This document shows, piece by piece, positions 10,040 to 22,729 of a stretch of DNA of 64,000 nt. Every line of letters begins with the position of its first letter. Position 1 is the stretch's first letter. This DNA is from Nipponacmea schrenckii (lineage: Eukaryota; Mollusca; Gastropoda; Lottiidae), in NCBI GenBank assembly GCA_030562195.1, contig JAUJPP010000003.1:13857398-13921397 (forward strand), read 5' to 3'. The notes beneath the pieces were generated by a model, which saw only the letters and a program-made list of their open reading frames with translations, searched no databases and was not told where the DNA came from. The position numbers and the translations under genes were made by a program.

Positions 10040-10870
10040 TTGGTAAAATCATGCATGGATACCATGGACCAAATCATTCGCAGATGGAAGTGACAAATCT
10101 TACATATATTGTTGAATGACCAGTCAGCTAGGTCTTTTAACAATTCTCGATACAGGAATATCCATGAACACCAAGTTACCGCCATCTCGACATCATGCTT
10201 CTATCACATCAGAAATATTGCACGCATCCGGCCCTATACTACTGCAAATGCGGCAAAACACTAGTTCGCTTTCTTGGAACTTCTCGACTAGATTACGACA
10301 ACGCGCTAATACATGGCAACTCTGCAGTGGAGATCCAAAGGCTACAACGTGTGCAAAACACAGCCGCTAGAGTTATGACCCGAACAAGGGAATACAATCA
10401 TATCACCCCCGTCTTAAAATCTCTTTACTGCCTGCCAGAAGCATATCGTTGCTAAAACTAACTATTGCTCTACGCATTCAAATCTCTAAAACGCGAGGAG
10501 AACTTTGCGTTCGGAGAACAGTTTGATGTTAAAACAAAAACATACGGAGAAAGGCGATTGGACAGAGCAGCTGCAGTCCTATGGAACCAATTGGCATACG
10601 ACTAACGTAACATACAAACTGTCTATGCCTCTAAAAAACATCTGAAAACACAAACTGTGATAAATCTTAAATTTTTAGTCATTTTAAAGAATTATTTCTT
10701 TAAAGATCTTAAATATCTATATTTTAGACTCTCACTAGTTCACCTGTATTTTTTAGCTTATTGATTATTTTAAGTTTTATTTTTAACCTAGGAACTGTAA
10801 AGCGCTTAGATTAATTCTTTTTTTTAGATAAGCGCTATATAAACACTGTAAAATATTAAAAATTAAAAAT
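10040..10870 (+). mobile_element. CR1/L2-type LINE 3' remnant (RT C-terminus and tail)
   Basis: Shifted frames give STSCFYHIRNIARIRP, SRLDYDNALIHGNSA, RLQRVQNTAARVMTRTRE, YNHITPVLKSLYCLP and later PMEPIG, the typical C-terminal part of CR1/L2-group ORF2. The end carries GTAAAGCGCTTAG ... ATAAGCGCTATATAA, a small hairpin common at the 3' end of this group, then an A-rich tail near 10850-10880. Several frameshifts; dead copy. Confidence 0.78.
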
Positions 10871-10879
10871 AATAATCTC

Positions 10880-13055
10880 ATAAAACCTGAAATATAGGCT
10901 CAAATGTTTTATAACGTACATGTGTGAATCCGAGTTCGACATTGCTGAAAAGGCAGCTTTTGGTACTGACTATGATTTGCTTTGAGAACTTTGTCTGAAA
11001 GGAAGAAAGTTTGGTGGAGGTTGGATCACTTGATTAAGGTGTTAGGATCAAAAATTTCATGAAATTTTCTGATAATACAGTTACATTGAAATGCTAAGTG
11101 ATAAAAAATATTTCCGTTTTCTTTTTTAAACTTTTGTAAACGTTCGGCTAATAAATTGTACCTTCAATCTTTTCTCCGAAATTTCACCGATACGTTTTAA
11201 AACACCTTCGAAACCAGCCGTGGTCTCATATTGCTCATATTTCATTGAAGGGGTTGACTTATTCTTCAGCACGTGCTTATATTGCTGCAATAAGTTTCCA
11301 GAACTCAAGATAGTTCGCTATTAATGACGAATTCACCATAAAATAGTCATTTGTTAGATAGAAGACAATTGGCTGATGCTGATTCCGATTTCGATTGGCG
11401 TGTGCAAGTTTCTTTCTTTCCCTATTTTCCCATTCAGTAAATCAAAGGGAAAGAACTACCAACTATAAAATCGGTATAAAACAATAATACTTTTGCAAAA
11501 AGGCTATGAGACAACTTAAGCATCGTTAAAATATTTACCAAGGAATAAAGTAGCCAACGAATATGCACATTATCTAATGTATTCAAGTATATGAGTCCTC
11601 AGGTGAGGTGATTTTGTGCCGTTTTTTTATATAATATTACATTGAAATTTATAAAACTTCATGCAAAATATTTTTCTAGATATCACCACCACCAACTTAT
11701 CTTACATACTAAATACATTTGATCAAAATCGTATTTAACTATAACATGGCTTTAATTTCCAATTTCACAATCATCCTTATTGCGCTTCCATTATTTCATA
11801 CTTTGCACATGTGAAATATTATTTGGTAAATAGTATACCGCGAAAATACACAACCGTTCTGCAGCAGTATTTAATAGCAGACATTTTTGTGGAACAGTGT
11901 ACAGATTGTCACGTAATCAAGTGGTTCTTGTTGTATGAGACAAATTTAGTCCTGAAAGACATTTACCCACTCAGAAGCAAAAGTTGTTCCCAAGTGAGCC
12001 TTCATTTTTCACTTTCTTTGTAAATATTTGTCTGTCGCTGATTCATCCAGGAGGCTGGATGCCAAATGTTTGTAGAAATGGTAAGAAAGTGTTTAAGTCG
12101 ATAACCGGTGGTCACAATAGTGCAAAGGTCAGCGTCAAATTTATCACCAAAAGGCTTGAAGGCTATGGACTTTATAGGTCTCAATATCATTATCACTTTA
12201 CATTTCTTTGCCAAATGTCGAAAGTAAAGAGATTTGCACCGGCATTTACAACGAGATCTTTCAGTCATTACCCAGACAAATTCAACCGAATGAGGACTGC
12301 AGAGTATTCCCCAAAATGTCATGGTATTGCGCTTAAAACAAGTATCAGAAGTCGGTGTCCTTAGGTGAAGTCTGTCACTACCGAATTTGGCATCAACATT
12401 ATCGTCTTAGTCTCAGATTCTGTATAAGAAGGTCAAACTACCCCACATTTGATTATTTCATCCATCCTAGTGCTTTCTTAGCTATCGTCTTTCTTTATAC
12501 CAAAGGACAGTTGACAATGCTGCTTAGATCTATATGTAATTAGCGATATGGAAATGTTTGATAAATATAGTATATAGTTATACTCATTTGTCGTTGATGA
12601 AAGATTCTACTAAACGCGACGTTTCCTCAGTCGAAAAGTATGATGTTTATATTTAGTATCACATGACCAGATAGAGCAGACGAATTATTAAGTTGAATTA
12701 AAGTGGGTCTACACTTGTCGAATATTATTGTGAAGTGTGTAGTTGTGTACTAAGTAATGTGATTTATTATTGAAATATATGATGTAGTCTAATTAATATA
12801 GGTTCACATAGGATAGGACTGAATATACCAATAATATAAGGTGTGACTTATAAATATCTTATTATATGATGAGTAAAAGTGATATAACGTAAGGTTTTAA
12901 CGAAGACATAAGGCTATTTTAAACTACAATGATTATATCTGGAAAATCAAGATGTATCTATAGTAGGACAATGGTGGTTCAAGTTAGTCTATCAATGTAA
13001 AGTCATATGATAATAAGGGACCACATCTTCAAGTATTTGGAAGCGTTATACGTTT
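10880..13055. other. No gene recognised; presumed upstream region and 5' UTR of the LURAP/FAM89-like gene
   Basis: AT-rich. Short open frames on both strands at 11984-12364 overlap each other and match nothing I know. The part just before 13060 probably includes the promoter or 5' UTR of the gene that starts there, but I see no clear TATA box or initiator. Confidence 0.4.
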
Positions 13056-13059
13056 GTAA

Positions 13060-16000
13060 ATGACAGCTATTATGGATTTTAAATCAAGCGGCGACAAAAT
13101 CAATTCAACATTAGCTACCCTGAAACACGAGCTGGTAGGTATTTTTTTTCCTTACGTATCAATTTTTCAAACAAAGAGAACCTACGAAGCAATAAGAGAT
13201 ACATATTTCATGTCAATCTTGATCTATGACTTTTCCTGAAGATTATTGCTATTGATATACAATAGCCCGACTTGCATAACCTGGAACTATTTGAATGCCA
13301 TATTATTTAGATACGATCAGAATTTCCACAACACAAGTTTTCTTCAAATGCCACTGCAAATTAAGGATTTTAACATAATTGTGAATGGTATTATATTAGG
13401 AAATGTTAGTGGGTTAAATTGTAAGATTTTTTCATAACTTGACAAACAACTGAAAAGATTTCACTTAGACTGTTTGAAAGACAGTTAACATTAACCAGAC
13501 CTCAGTCATAATTAAACGTGTAACTTATACCAATAAATACAAATAACCTCGTTTACTTGTTCAAAATTCCGTTTCAAGTTTTAAGTTAATTATTAGAGTA
13601 CTGTATACTTAATAATAATTGATGAAATGTTTACGCATAGTCTATTAACTGTTTTATTAACATACTTTATATTTCATGATCGGTGTATACAAAAAGTCTT
13701 AGCATGTGCTTTGTGAGTTTGCCGTGTGTAACTTGACAATTTTCATGGTTCGTCAAAGATTTTGTAAACTTCTTTAACCAATGTTTACTCAAACCGTAAA
13801 CAGCTAATTCACTTTTTAACCACAGTTGTTATGTTATTAAGACATGGAGTTCGGTTTCAGGTTTAGGACAAAGTGTTCAAATGGTGAAAAGGTTATGATA
13901 ATAGCACTACTTGTCGTCATAAATTTCTTATCTTTTTAAACATTTTTGAAAATATTTCCTTAATACGTAGTTATTCTTTTAAGATTATTATATCCCTCTT
14001 TCCAGAAATATTTCCTATCTCAGTTGTAGTTGATTATCTTTATGATAATTACATTATGTGTGTATGTTTCTATTTGGCTATCAGGAAACAAATCTAATAA
14101 AGAAACATTAATCTGCTTTCCAAACGAAACGGAAAACAACATTTCCCCTATATTCTTTGATAAATGATAACAGTCATTTTCTATGACGAATGTTATAATA
14201 CACAATTGTGCATGGTTAATATTTCAAACAGCGTTTTGACCTTAAACTGTACGACAAGTATTATATTATTTTGCAAAATAAAAAAAGAAACCCTCACAAA
14301 TTCATAATAAAACCTTGTGGCCGGTATCAATTGATCCAAATTAGCATGTTGTGTGGTACTGTATGGGGAAGTATTATTTTCATGAGATAATATGAACAAG
14401 CTTTCGCTCTCCAAATGAGTTGTGTAGTCTATACTTTTTCTCTAGAGTAAGCATGGCCTGTGCCACAAGCTCAAACTGACACGATTATTATTGTTGGTCA
14501 GTCACGGTTTTTGTTTTTTACTTCCTACTCCAAAACTCAAAACATATTTTATTAAATAGTGTCCTGGGGATCAATAGTGTCCATGTACTATACAAGAAAT
14601 TGACTCATTGGTGTTAACATGATTATTTAGAAATGATGATAGTTCAAAATATATATATATGTTAATAATGATAGATTAAGGTCAAAGTAAAAAATGTAAT
14701 CTTTTCAAATAACCACATATCTTAATTCTTGGTATTGTTAAATTTATTCAAGTAGAATAATTGCTCAAATAAACTTATTGAAATAACAGAGATTTCAAGA
14801 AAAACCCAAAAACTATATTTACAATGAAACTTGTGTGACTGATATTTTTATTCTTTGACGCGTGTTTGAATATATAATTACTAAAACTTAATTATTGCCT
14901 TATGACTAGATCGGGTCGAAGTTGGACTGGTAGAACCTCAAAGCAACTATTGAGGAGAATCTGACCTGCAATAAATTCTCCCTGATGCAGAAACAGAAAA
15001 TACCCATGTACATGACGAACTTTATAAGTACTATACTGGGGTCCGTGTTATGCATTAGATTTGATTGATCTCCCATTTGAAATAAAGATATACATACCGA
15101 TTTCTAGAGGACTTCTCAGATGCACATTGAAGGCAAACAAAATCACCGCCCCAATCTTTCACTCTTTCACAGAAAAAGCGGGTGATGGCACACATTTAAA
15201 GTGAACTAACGAATTGCATTCATCACAAACTACTGAGGAAGTCCTCTCACAAAAAAAACTGAGCATACAGTGCACGGATGCTGCTTTGCATTTCGATTGG
15301 TAATGATACGTCTTTTTCGTAGAGCCATTTTCATATGCGAATATTTTTTAGACTGACTGACTGACAGACTGGTAGGTATGGTGTCTGCTTCGTTAATCAA
15401 AACCATATCGCGGACGTTGAGTAAGGAGCGACCTGCTCCTATGGCTTCTTCTATATCTTTACCCATCGTTCTTCTTCTGTATCTTAATTCTTCGTTCTTC
15501 TTCTGTATCTTGATTCTTCGTTCTTCTTCTGTATCTTGATTCTTCGTTCTTCTTCTGTATCTTGATTCTTCGTTCTTCTTCTGTATTTTGATTCTTCGTT
15601 CTTCTTCTGTAACTGTCTTCTTTCTTCTTGTAGAGAGCGATTACTCTTATGACTTCATATGTCCTTCTTCTGTAAATAGCGATGTTCTCTTTAAACTTCT
15701 TCTGTGATTCTTCTTGACGTTTTACCGAAAACTGAGTCCACGTTCGACGTCAAACCCACAGATGAGCAGGACGCTCTTCTGATGTGCTATTTCTTTTAAG
15801 AAATAATAAACTGCTTCACAAATTGCCGACATACCCTCTCCCGTATGTGACAGCATGTTTTTCAGATTATAGTCCAGCTTACGTTTATTCAATAAATCGA
15901 CCAGCGTTTGCCTCTCCCCTTAATTGCTCACAATGGATTAACAGATGTTCTGCGGTACCAGCTTCATCGCAGGGACATAGCTTTAGTTCGTATTTGTGAT

Positions 16001-19000
16001 TTCTTACCTCACCCATCATTCTCAGACGAGTGACCGATCGACAGATCTGTCGATTGGGATGGTGCAAAATTACTTTACTGCTAATGCTATCGTTTAGTCT
16101 GAAGCGAAACGTATCAGCATCCACGTGAGTTACCTCCCATGCAGATTTGATGCCTTTACCGATCATGCTCCGGACTTCTGATAAGCTGTAGTCTATCGGC
16201 TCAATTTCCGTTAGATCTAGTCCTTGTTTTGCGAGTTCATCTGAGTGCAATCCCATTTCCTTGTATGCCAACATGAGACGGGATCCATGCCAGCTCGATT
16301 GATTGCCTTGACTATGTATTAATGAGCACGCTTGCCTGATTTCATGCAGAAGAGTAGGACGTAAAACTCCATTCATTTCATTTCATTTGCCTGATTTCAT
16401 CCACTAGCACCGATTGGGAACTCGAAGAGTCGTTGACAATCGACATCGGACTGCTATGTCGCGAGTCGCTTAATACTACATAATTTGGATTTTGGTGGCC
16501 TGCGGAATATTGCACCGCATAGAGGATTGCAAGCATCTCTGAAGTATACACCGAACAGTTATTGGGTAGTCGCTTGATTATTCTTGTACTGCTCGAAGGG
16601 ATATAAATCCCCAACCCAGTCGTACTATTTTCCGGGTTATGTGAACCATCAGTGTTAATACGGGTGCTTTCCGACCACCTAGCGTCCATATGAGTTAAAG
16701 CGACCATCCGAGCGATGCAGGGATCGTCCCGTTTCTTATCCAATCTCGTAGCGAGAGAGGTGTCGACAAGAAGAGGCGTGATCGTCCAAGGAGCAATCTG
16801 GGGGAGAACAAACTCTCTGATGGGCAAGCTATCTAGCCCATATTTTCGAACGGATTCCCGAACTGCCTGGCCAAAGCTTATATTCTTTTTGGCTTGCCTG
16901 AACCTCGTGATCTCGAGGCAGGTGGGAGATGATTCTCCAAGGTGCTTGATTTCTGACCAGTATCTTAGAGCTTGCTCCTCTCTGCGGAGTTCGAGAGGGA
17001 CCTCACCAACATCTTGGAGTAGCGACTCCGTTTTTTTTCCGATACCTCCTCAGGTGGCTATGCGGAGTGCTTTGTGCTGTATTATATCAAGTTTATGCAG
17101 AAGCAGTGGTCTAGCAGTCATGAATGCCTGTGAACCGTAGTCCAAGATGGGCCGGATCAGCGCACGATAGATCATCATGAGCGTCACCACATTGGCACCC
17201 CATTCATTTCTAGATATATTTCTCATTAAATTCAGCAAAGCTTGGCACCTGTGTTTGATATTTGTGATGAGGGGTCCCCATGAAAGTTTCCTATCGAAAG
17301 TTACACCAAGTACCTTGGTTTCACCGACGGTTAGGATAGGCTCGCCATCCAAAAACTAGTCGCATGTCGGTCACCTGGGGGTGACCAACATTCCCACCGA
17401 TTTGGCTTTGTATTCTAAATCCCCAGTCATTTGCCCACTTTGCAAAGCGATCCAAGCATAGTTGCATCCGTTCTTTTAGGTTTGTGTATAAGTAACCATT
17501 GCTCCAAAAAAGTGTTGCCGTCAGCAAACATCGCGATCTGACATTTGTTTGACAGGTATTAGGAGTTACGGATATCATTGACCATTATACTAAACAAGTT
17601 GGGGCTAATGACTGAGCCTTGTGGCGTGCCATTTTCCAGACTGAATTCATCGCTGAAACTCGTTCCTATTGTTACATGTATCTTCCTATCCGCAAGAAAA
17701 CTTGCTATCCAGTTATGCATACGGCCACCTATTCCTAGTTGGCGCAGCTTGTGCAATAATCCATCCGTCCAGACCAAATCGTAGGCTTTTGTTAAGTCTA
17801 CGAACACAGCACAGAGGAAACCAGCACTGTTCAATGTCTTATACATTGTGTTGTAGTCTAACAATTTGATCCGCCGTAGATCTAAGCTTTCTGTAACCAC
17901 TTTGATTATTGTCTAGAAGATTATTTCTTTCCAGGAAATACCGAAGACGATTTGTTATCATCGTTTCGAGAATTTTGCTTAACGTGGATGTAAGGCTAAC
18001 GGGTTTGTAAGACTCCGTTTCTGCGGGATCTTTTCCAGCCTTTAGGATAGGTATAATGGATGCCGTTTTCATTTTGTCGGTACGTGGCCATTGTTCCAAG
18101 ATTCAATGAATAGTTCCAGAAGGATTTTCGAAGCTTCGGGAGGCAATTTCTTCAACATCGAATACTTGACATCATCCTCCCTCGCTGCACTGCCCTTTTT
18201 GGACGAGAGAGCTTTCTGAAGTTCATCAGCTGTTAAGGGGAGATTCAGTGGGTCGTTTTCATCTATGTGCGTCAACACACTGGATAGACCCACTGCGAAG
18301 TTAGTTTTTCGATTAATTAATTCGGCGGAGTGGTGTTTGTCCCTACTCGCGTCAGCAAAGCTCTCAGCCATTAGGTCTGCCTTCTGTTTGTCGCTCTCTC
18401 CAACTCTGTCCCCGTATTTTACAACTGGGATTTCGTGTGAAGATTTAGTGCCATTCATTTTGGCCCAGATATCCTTGATCTGGGTGTGCTGGCTTAGCGT
18501 TTGACAGAATTTGTGCCAGTTGCTCGTGCAAGCCTTGCTGATGACTTTCTTAGCGTTCTCTGTAGTTTCCAAATAAGCCTGTTTTGTATCGGGGTGAGGT
18601 TTCGTTGGACACGACGTAGTGCTTTCTTTCGTAATTTCACTGCGTGATGGCAAGCGTACGACCACCACCACCACCTTTTCGGTTTCTTTTCGGTTCTTTG
18701 CGGTTATTAATCTTTCTTTTCTGTTCTTTGCGGTTATTAGACCGCTATACTGAGACATCTAGATTAGACCAGTGAAAGGATAAATTAACGAGAAGCATCT
18801 TTAACATTGAAGAAGAATTGTATATTCATATACTCGTAGCCAGTTATGGTATAGTAAACACAGTAAGCCAAGATCAACCATCAATCAATGATTCGCTACA
18901 GAATATATCATCATCCGAACAACATTCCAACATAGAAGTTGTTCCTGAAGTAATTGTACCATCAGAACAAGTGAATACTGCTAATAAATAAATTATAGGA

Positions 19001-22000
19001 ACCAACAGAGACTATCTACACTGCCACCAAATCAATCATTGTCGGGTGCATTCTCAGAAGATAAGCAAATAGTGAGACATTATAATGTTGCAGATGCTTT
19101 ATATATATTAGAATCCAGTCGATAGCTAACATAAAACTTATATGAGAGCTTATAAGAAACGCGAGATTAATAGTTGCATGAGAACTCGATCATCAATTAC
19201 ACTTAGAATTGAAGCCTAAGACTATTCATGCTAACAAAATGGAATTATTTGCCCTGATGACAAAACCTTGCAGCTCATGTCCTAGCACCAGACTAATGAA
19301 AGACTTGTATCACTTGAGAGAAGCTTGAGTAAAACACCAAAGAAAGCAGGGATATATAACGAAGTGATTGAAGAAAATGGTTGGTTTAAGAGAAAGACTG
19401 GTGAAGAAATAAAAGATAGAGAAAAGCCAGCATACAATTGCATCATCATGATGTCTACCGACTGGATGAAGTAAGCACTGAAATACGGATTACACTTTCT
19501 CAAAGTGAGGAACCAGAAAATTGGGAATTTAGATAGAGACTTAACCCTTTTTACTCAAGATGTATTATCCGAGAATTTCGCATCTTTTCTTGGTTGGCCT
19601 ACAACTATAATCATTGATAATGGTTCGATGTTTGTAAGAGCCGGGAAAAAAACGAAAGCTTGTGGAAGAAAGACACTGTACTGAAGGAATTTGTTGTAAA
19701 TGGTCATTTACAATACCTTTTATTCCGCATTAAAGTAGAGTGTATAAATCCCTCATCAAGCAGACTAAGAAATAACGTGTAACTATTGCAGAACAGATAT
19801 TTACATGGATGAAGTGTAAACTGTGTTTGCAGAAGTTGAATGCCTGGTCAACAGTTGAACACTGGGTTATGTGTCGAATGATTTACAACCGTCAACATCC
19901 AACCACTATATTATGAAGAGCAGCAACAGATATTAGACAAGGTCCTTGTGAATAGAAAAAAAGTGATTTTGTTTGTGCAAATGATGATTCACTCATTTTG
20001 GAAGCAACAAAAGGGTCGACAAATTAAAGTAAATGATATAATTTTTTTAAGTAAGCATAATCTCACACGGTCACGTAACCGATTCCGAGATGCAATCCAG
20101 CGAAATGAAAACCTTTGCAGACTGCAAAGAGAATAAGATTGGATTCAAGTTGACTTCACAACAGCGAAAGATGTACATGGCGAAGATTATTAGTGCTAGA
20201 TGGTGATGAGAACTAAGTCTCATAAAAGCACTGGCCTAGGTCGCAAAGCAAAGATTTATGATAAAAAAAAACAAGGTGCAAGTTAAAGGTTAAGAAAATT
20301 AAATTTGTTATTTTTGAAAAACACATCTCTAAAAAGTATAAATTCTTTTGGTATTAGTTATAATTGTGTAGTGTAATAATTATTAAAACCGAGTGATCTA
20401 CTCTTCAGAACAACATATTCAACAAATAAAAAAAAAGTTTTATTGATTGACTGACGCTTACTTGAGATCTTGAATTCTTATTACACTAATTTCCCTTGGT
20501 TTGTTGATTGGGATACTATAGCTTCGTCATTCTTTCAAAACTCTCTATGATCATGGTAATTTTGGTTTAGTTATATGGCTTCGATTAGAAAAGTGGAAAC
20601 CTAATATTTAAAAATGATACAAAAAGAGGAGAGGATACTGGAATATCCAACTTTCTGGACATTAATTTGGACGAATGAAATAATTATCTTCAAGATCCTT
20701 ACTCTAATTAAAGTATGTTCAACCATGCTAAATTAGTTTGACAGTAACATGCAATATGATAGTTAATTACTTATTATCTATTTGTAATTAGTATAAATTT
20801 CATTATCTATATAACATTTAGATAGACTAATGCCATGATTTTAGTGAATAGAATAACTCGTAGCTGAGAACACGTGCGTCTGAAGAAGCTGTGTGGAAAC
20901 CACAGTTTTTTCCTTTTCTAATTTCTTTGGTTAGCATTTGTCCGAAGAGCAATGGTCTCACACTCATCATCAACATAAATGTTTGGCTTCCAGATGACTT
21001 AGTGTAAGCACTGGTGATTTTGCCGATTTCATAAGAAAACACGACAGAAAACCACATTGAGGTCGCTCCTAAATTGCCTTTAAAGTTTCAGTTTTTGGAG
21101 ATTTAGACTATTTAAATAGTTAAAAGACTATCTGGGTTAAAATTATCATCGAGGCTTAAACGAAGCACAGCAGGTTGATATAAAGTATTCAAATTCGATA
21201 CGAAGAAACATAACTAAAATAACACTCAGAAATTCATATTAGGAATCGATTGTCAAGCGATGAAACGCATAATTATTTGAACCGTTTTAATTTATTGAAA
21301 ACAGGTCTCAACAGTCAGTTTTTAAGCCAATAAATTCTAACATGGTTAACATAGTAAAAATTTCTAGCAACCGCAGAAATAGTTCACTTGAATTGACTGT
21401 GTTACTTTTACTCATTTTTGTCACGTCGCAGGTAAGGTGTTAAATTTTTGGGTAGTAAACTTTGACTATTGACAAGGGTATTTATTTTTTGTTTAGTTTA
21501 CATGGTATTTACCTAGTTTATTACGAATTAAGTCACGGATTATATTATATAGTGTATGTTTACTTTGGATTTCATTTTGGGCAGAAAGTTCACTTAACTA
21601 GTTTACTGGTACTAAAGTGTGTCAACACAACGAGGTATTTATTGAAGAAAATCAAGTATTTTGTTTGTATATTGTAATACTTACACTATTACAGAAGAGG
21701 TTACCCTACCCTATGGTTGTTTACCATACTTGTACTTGACTTGGAGTGTTACACTTAACCGAAGAGGTTAACACTTAATCAGCTTTACGGCGGGGACAGA
21801 TTCTATTTCCATCGAAGTTTTGATGTGATAATATACAGAGCACAAAAAATATAACTTTGAAAAAGGGGTATTTTAAACATTTCATTACTTCAATGTAAAT
21901 AATAGATCTACGGTAATACTGTTCATTTATCATTAGAAATCTGCATCGAAGCCTCGTTTTCAGTTTCAGTTTTCAGTCGATTAAAAACAGTATCATGTAA

Positions 22001-22729
22001 ATGATTTGTACATGTATTGTGTGTATTTTCAGACCTTAATGCGAGAACAAGATTTACAGCTATTGAAACAATTAATACATATCCACGAAACCATCAGGAA
22101 GTTAAGTAAAACAAGGGGAGGTACAGCTCGTCGGCCTGTATCCTGTTCTTCCAGAGGTTTGAATTTGTCATATGGTAATATGAATGGTAGAAGACCACCT
22201 TTAGTTAGACAACAATCCGAACCTTATTTTTGTGCTGAAACTGGGTATTATCGCGGAGTGTCAACGTCTAGTATAGATGGTAAGAATTACAATTTACCCT
22301 TGTCTTTAATTGGTAGATATATCTTCTTGATATTGTTTTATTGTGCACACTTATCTTATTATATCATCATTGTAACGATGTGTAAACGATGGATTTGAGT
22401 CTCAAATAGCAATTAGTATTTCAAACATAGAAATTTTTTCTTTTTCAGAGTATTTTGATCTTCCGGATGATGGTTTGAGTTCCGAAAATGAATTTGACGA
22501 AAGTATATCATCAATAAAATCGTTGAAACATGTAGAAAGATTAAGGACAAGATCAGTATCATTAATAACCACTGTACCTTTAAACTGTGATGAACTATCA
22601 GCAAATGAATGTTATAGTGACATATTAGAGAAAAATATAAAGTTGTGGAAATTATCACAGTCCTTGGATAAAGATTCAGTATTTGATGACGATACATTTA
22701 TAATTGCCGAATCTGATGAAGACAGATAG
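13060..22729 (+). CDS. LURAP1/FAM89-family leucine-rich adaptor protein (3 exons)
   Basis: Exons 13060-13134, 22033-22279 and 22449-22729 join in frame: 603 nt, 200 aa and stop. Donors are CTG|gtaggt and GATG|gtaag; acceptors end in ttttcag. Exon 1 (residues 1-25) has GDKINSTLATLKHEL; exon 2 continues TLMREQDLQLLKQLIHIHE and TIRKL, the leucine-rich helix of LURAP1 and FAM89 proteins; exon 3 begins EYFDLPDDGLSSENEFDE, like the acidic 'GLSDDE' stretch of FAM89. Family members are 180-240 aa adaptors; LURAP1 is tied to MRCK/actin regulation and NF-kB, FAM89B to LIMK/MRCK. A second in-frame ATG (13072) is a possible start. AATAAA lies at 23392. The 8.9-kb first intron holds several transposon remnants. 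Gene model is inferred without transcripts; which subfamily it belongs to is open. Confidence 0.82.
13135..15100. other. First part of intron 1; nothing recognised
   Basis: AT-rich intronic sequence with short open frames only (13246-13437, 14020-14414), none with a recognisable motif. A short AT dinucleotide tract is near 14650. Confidence 0.5.
15105..15466 (-). pseudogene. PHD-type zinc finger fragment, probably a LINE ORF1 remnant
   Basis: Minus strand: an open stretch from 15466 (MGKDIEEAIGAGRSLL...) leads to HPCTVC, then after a frameshift VVCDECNSLVHFKC and, after another, DFVCLQCASEK. The spacing Cys-x2-Cys ... Cys-x2-Cys-x4-His-x2-Cys ... Cys-x2-Cys fits a PHD finger. PHD fingers occur in ORF1 of some CR1-group LINEs and in chromatin proteins; because two frameshifts interrupt it and other LINE debris is adjacent on the same strand, a transposon origin is preferred. 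A decayed host gene fragment is possible. Confidence 0.6.
15467..15640. repeat. Tandem repeat, ~25-26-bp unit (TTCTTCTGTATCTTGATTC)
   Basis: About six copies of a pyrimidine-rich 25-26-bp unit run from 15467, clear at first and decaying after 15600. Confidence 0.85.
15885..18760 (-). mobile_element. LINE with RT, RNase H and C-terminal zinc motif (I/Jockey-group), 5'-truncated and frameshifted
   Basis: Minus-strand open segments 18069-18758, 17839-18099, 17559-17900, 17321-17578, 17050-17352, 16378-16827 and 15885-16376 make a broken ORF2. RT: MKTASIIPILKAGKDP, NNQSGYRKLRSTADQI, FVDLTKAYDLVWTDGL (motif A), ENGTPQGSVISPNLFS (motif B), then IAMFADGNTF, where FADD has become FADG. RNase H: INTDGS, TSEMLAI and LSDSRH supply three acidic residues. 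The end has LCPCDEAGTAEHLLIHC. RT followed by RNase H is found in I- and Jockey-group LINEs. The endonuclease is missing and the 5' end runs into a GGT/GGTTCTTTGCGG low-complexity patch at 18660-18740. Lies antisense within intron 1 of the adaptor gene. Confidence 0.85.
18900..20240 (+). mobile_element. BEL/Pao-type LTR retrotransposon integrase remnant
   Basis: Heavily mutated plus-strand coding traces: FLGWPTTIIIDNGSMFV near 19590-19640 (the D-N-G of an rve integrase core), TVFAEVECLVNS and LGYVSNDLQPST near 19830-19900, and KVNDIIFLSKHNLTRSRN near 20030. The order integrase core, 'EVE..VNSR.L.YVSND', then a post-core segment is typical of Pao/BEL pol. No LTRs, RT or protease were recognised. 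Lies in intron 1 of the adaptor gene, sense orientation. Confidence 0.62.
20250..22030. other. Last part of intron 1; nothing recognised
   Basis: AT-rich intron sequence ending in the acceptor gtattttcag at 22032. Open frames at 20827-21057 and 21462-21677 carry no motif I know. Confidence 0.5.

Noticed and set aside
11984..12364. Overlapping open frames on both strands (126 and 106 aa)
   Set aside because: Mutually antisense, no motif on either strand, no splice context; probably chance openness.
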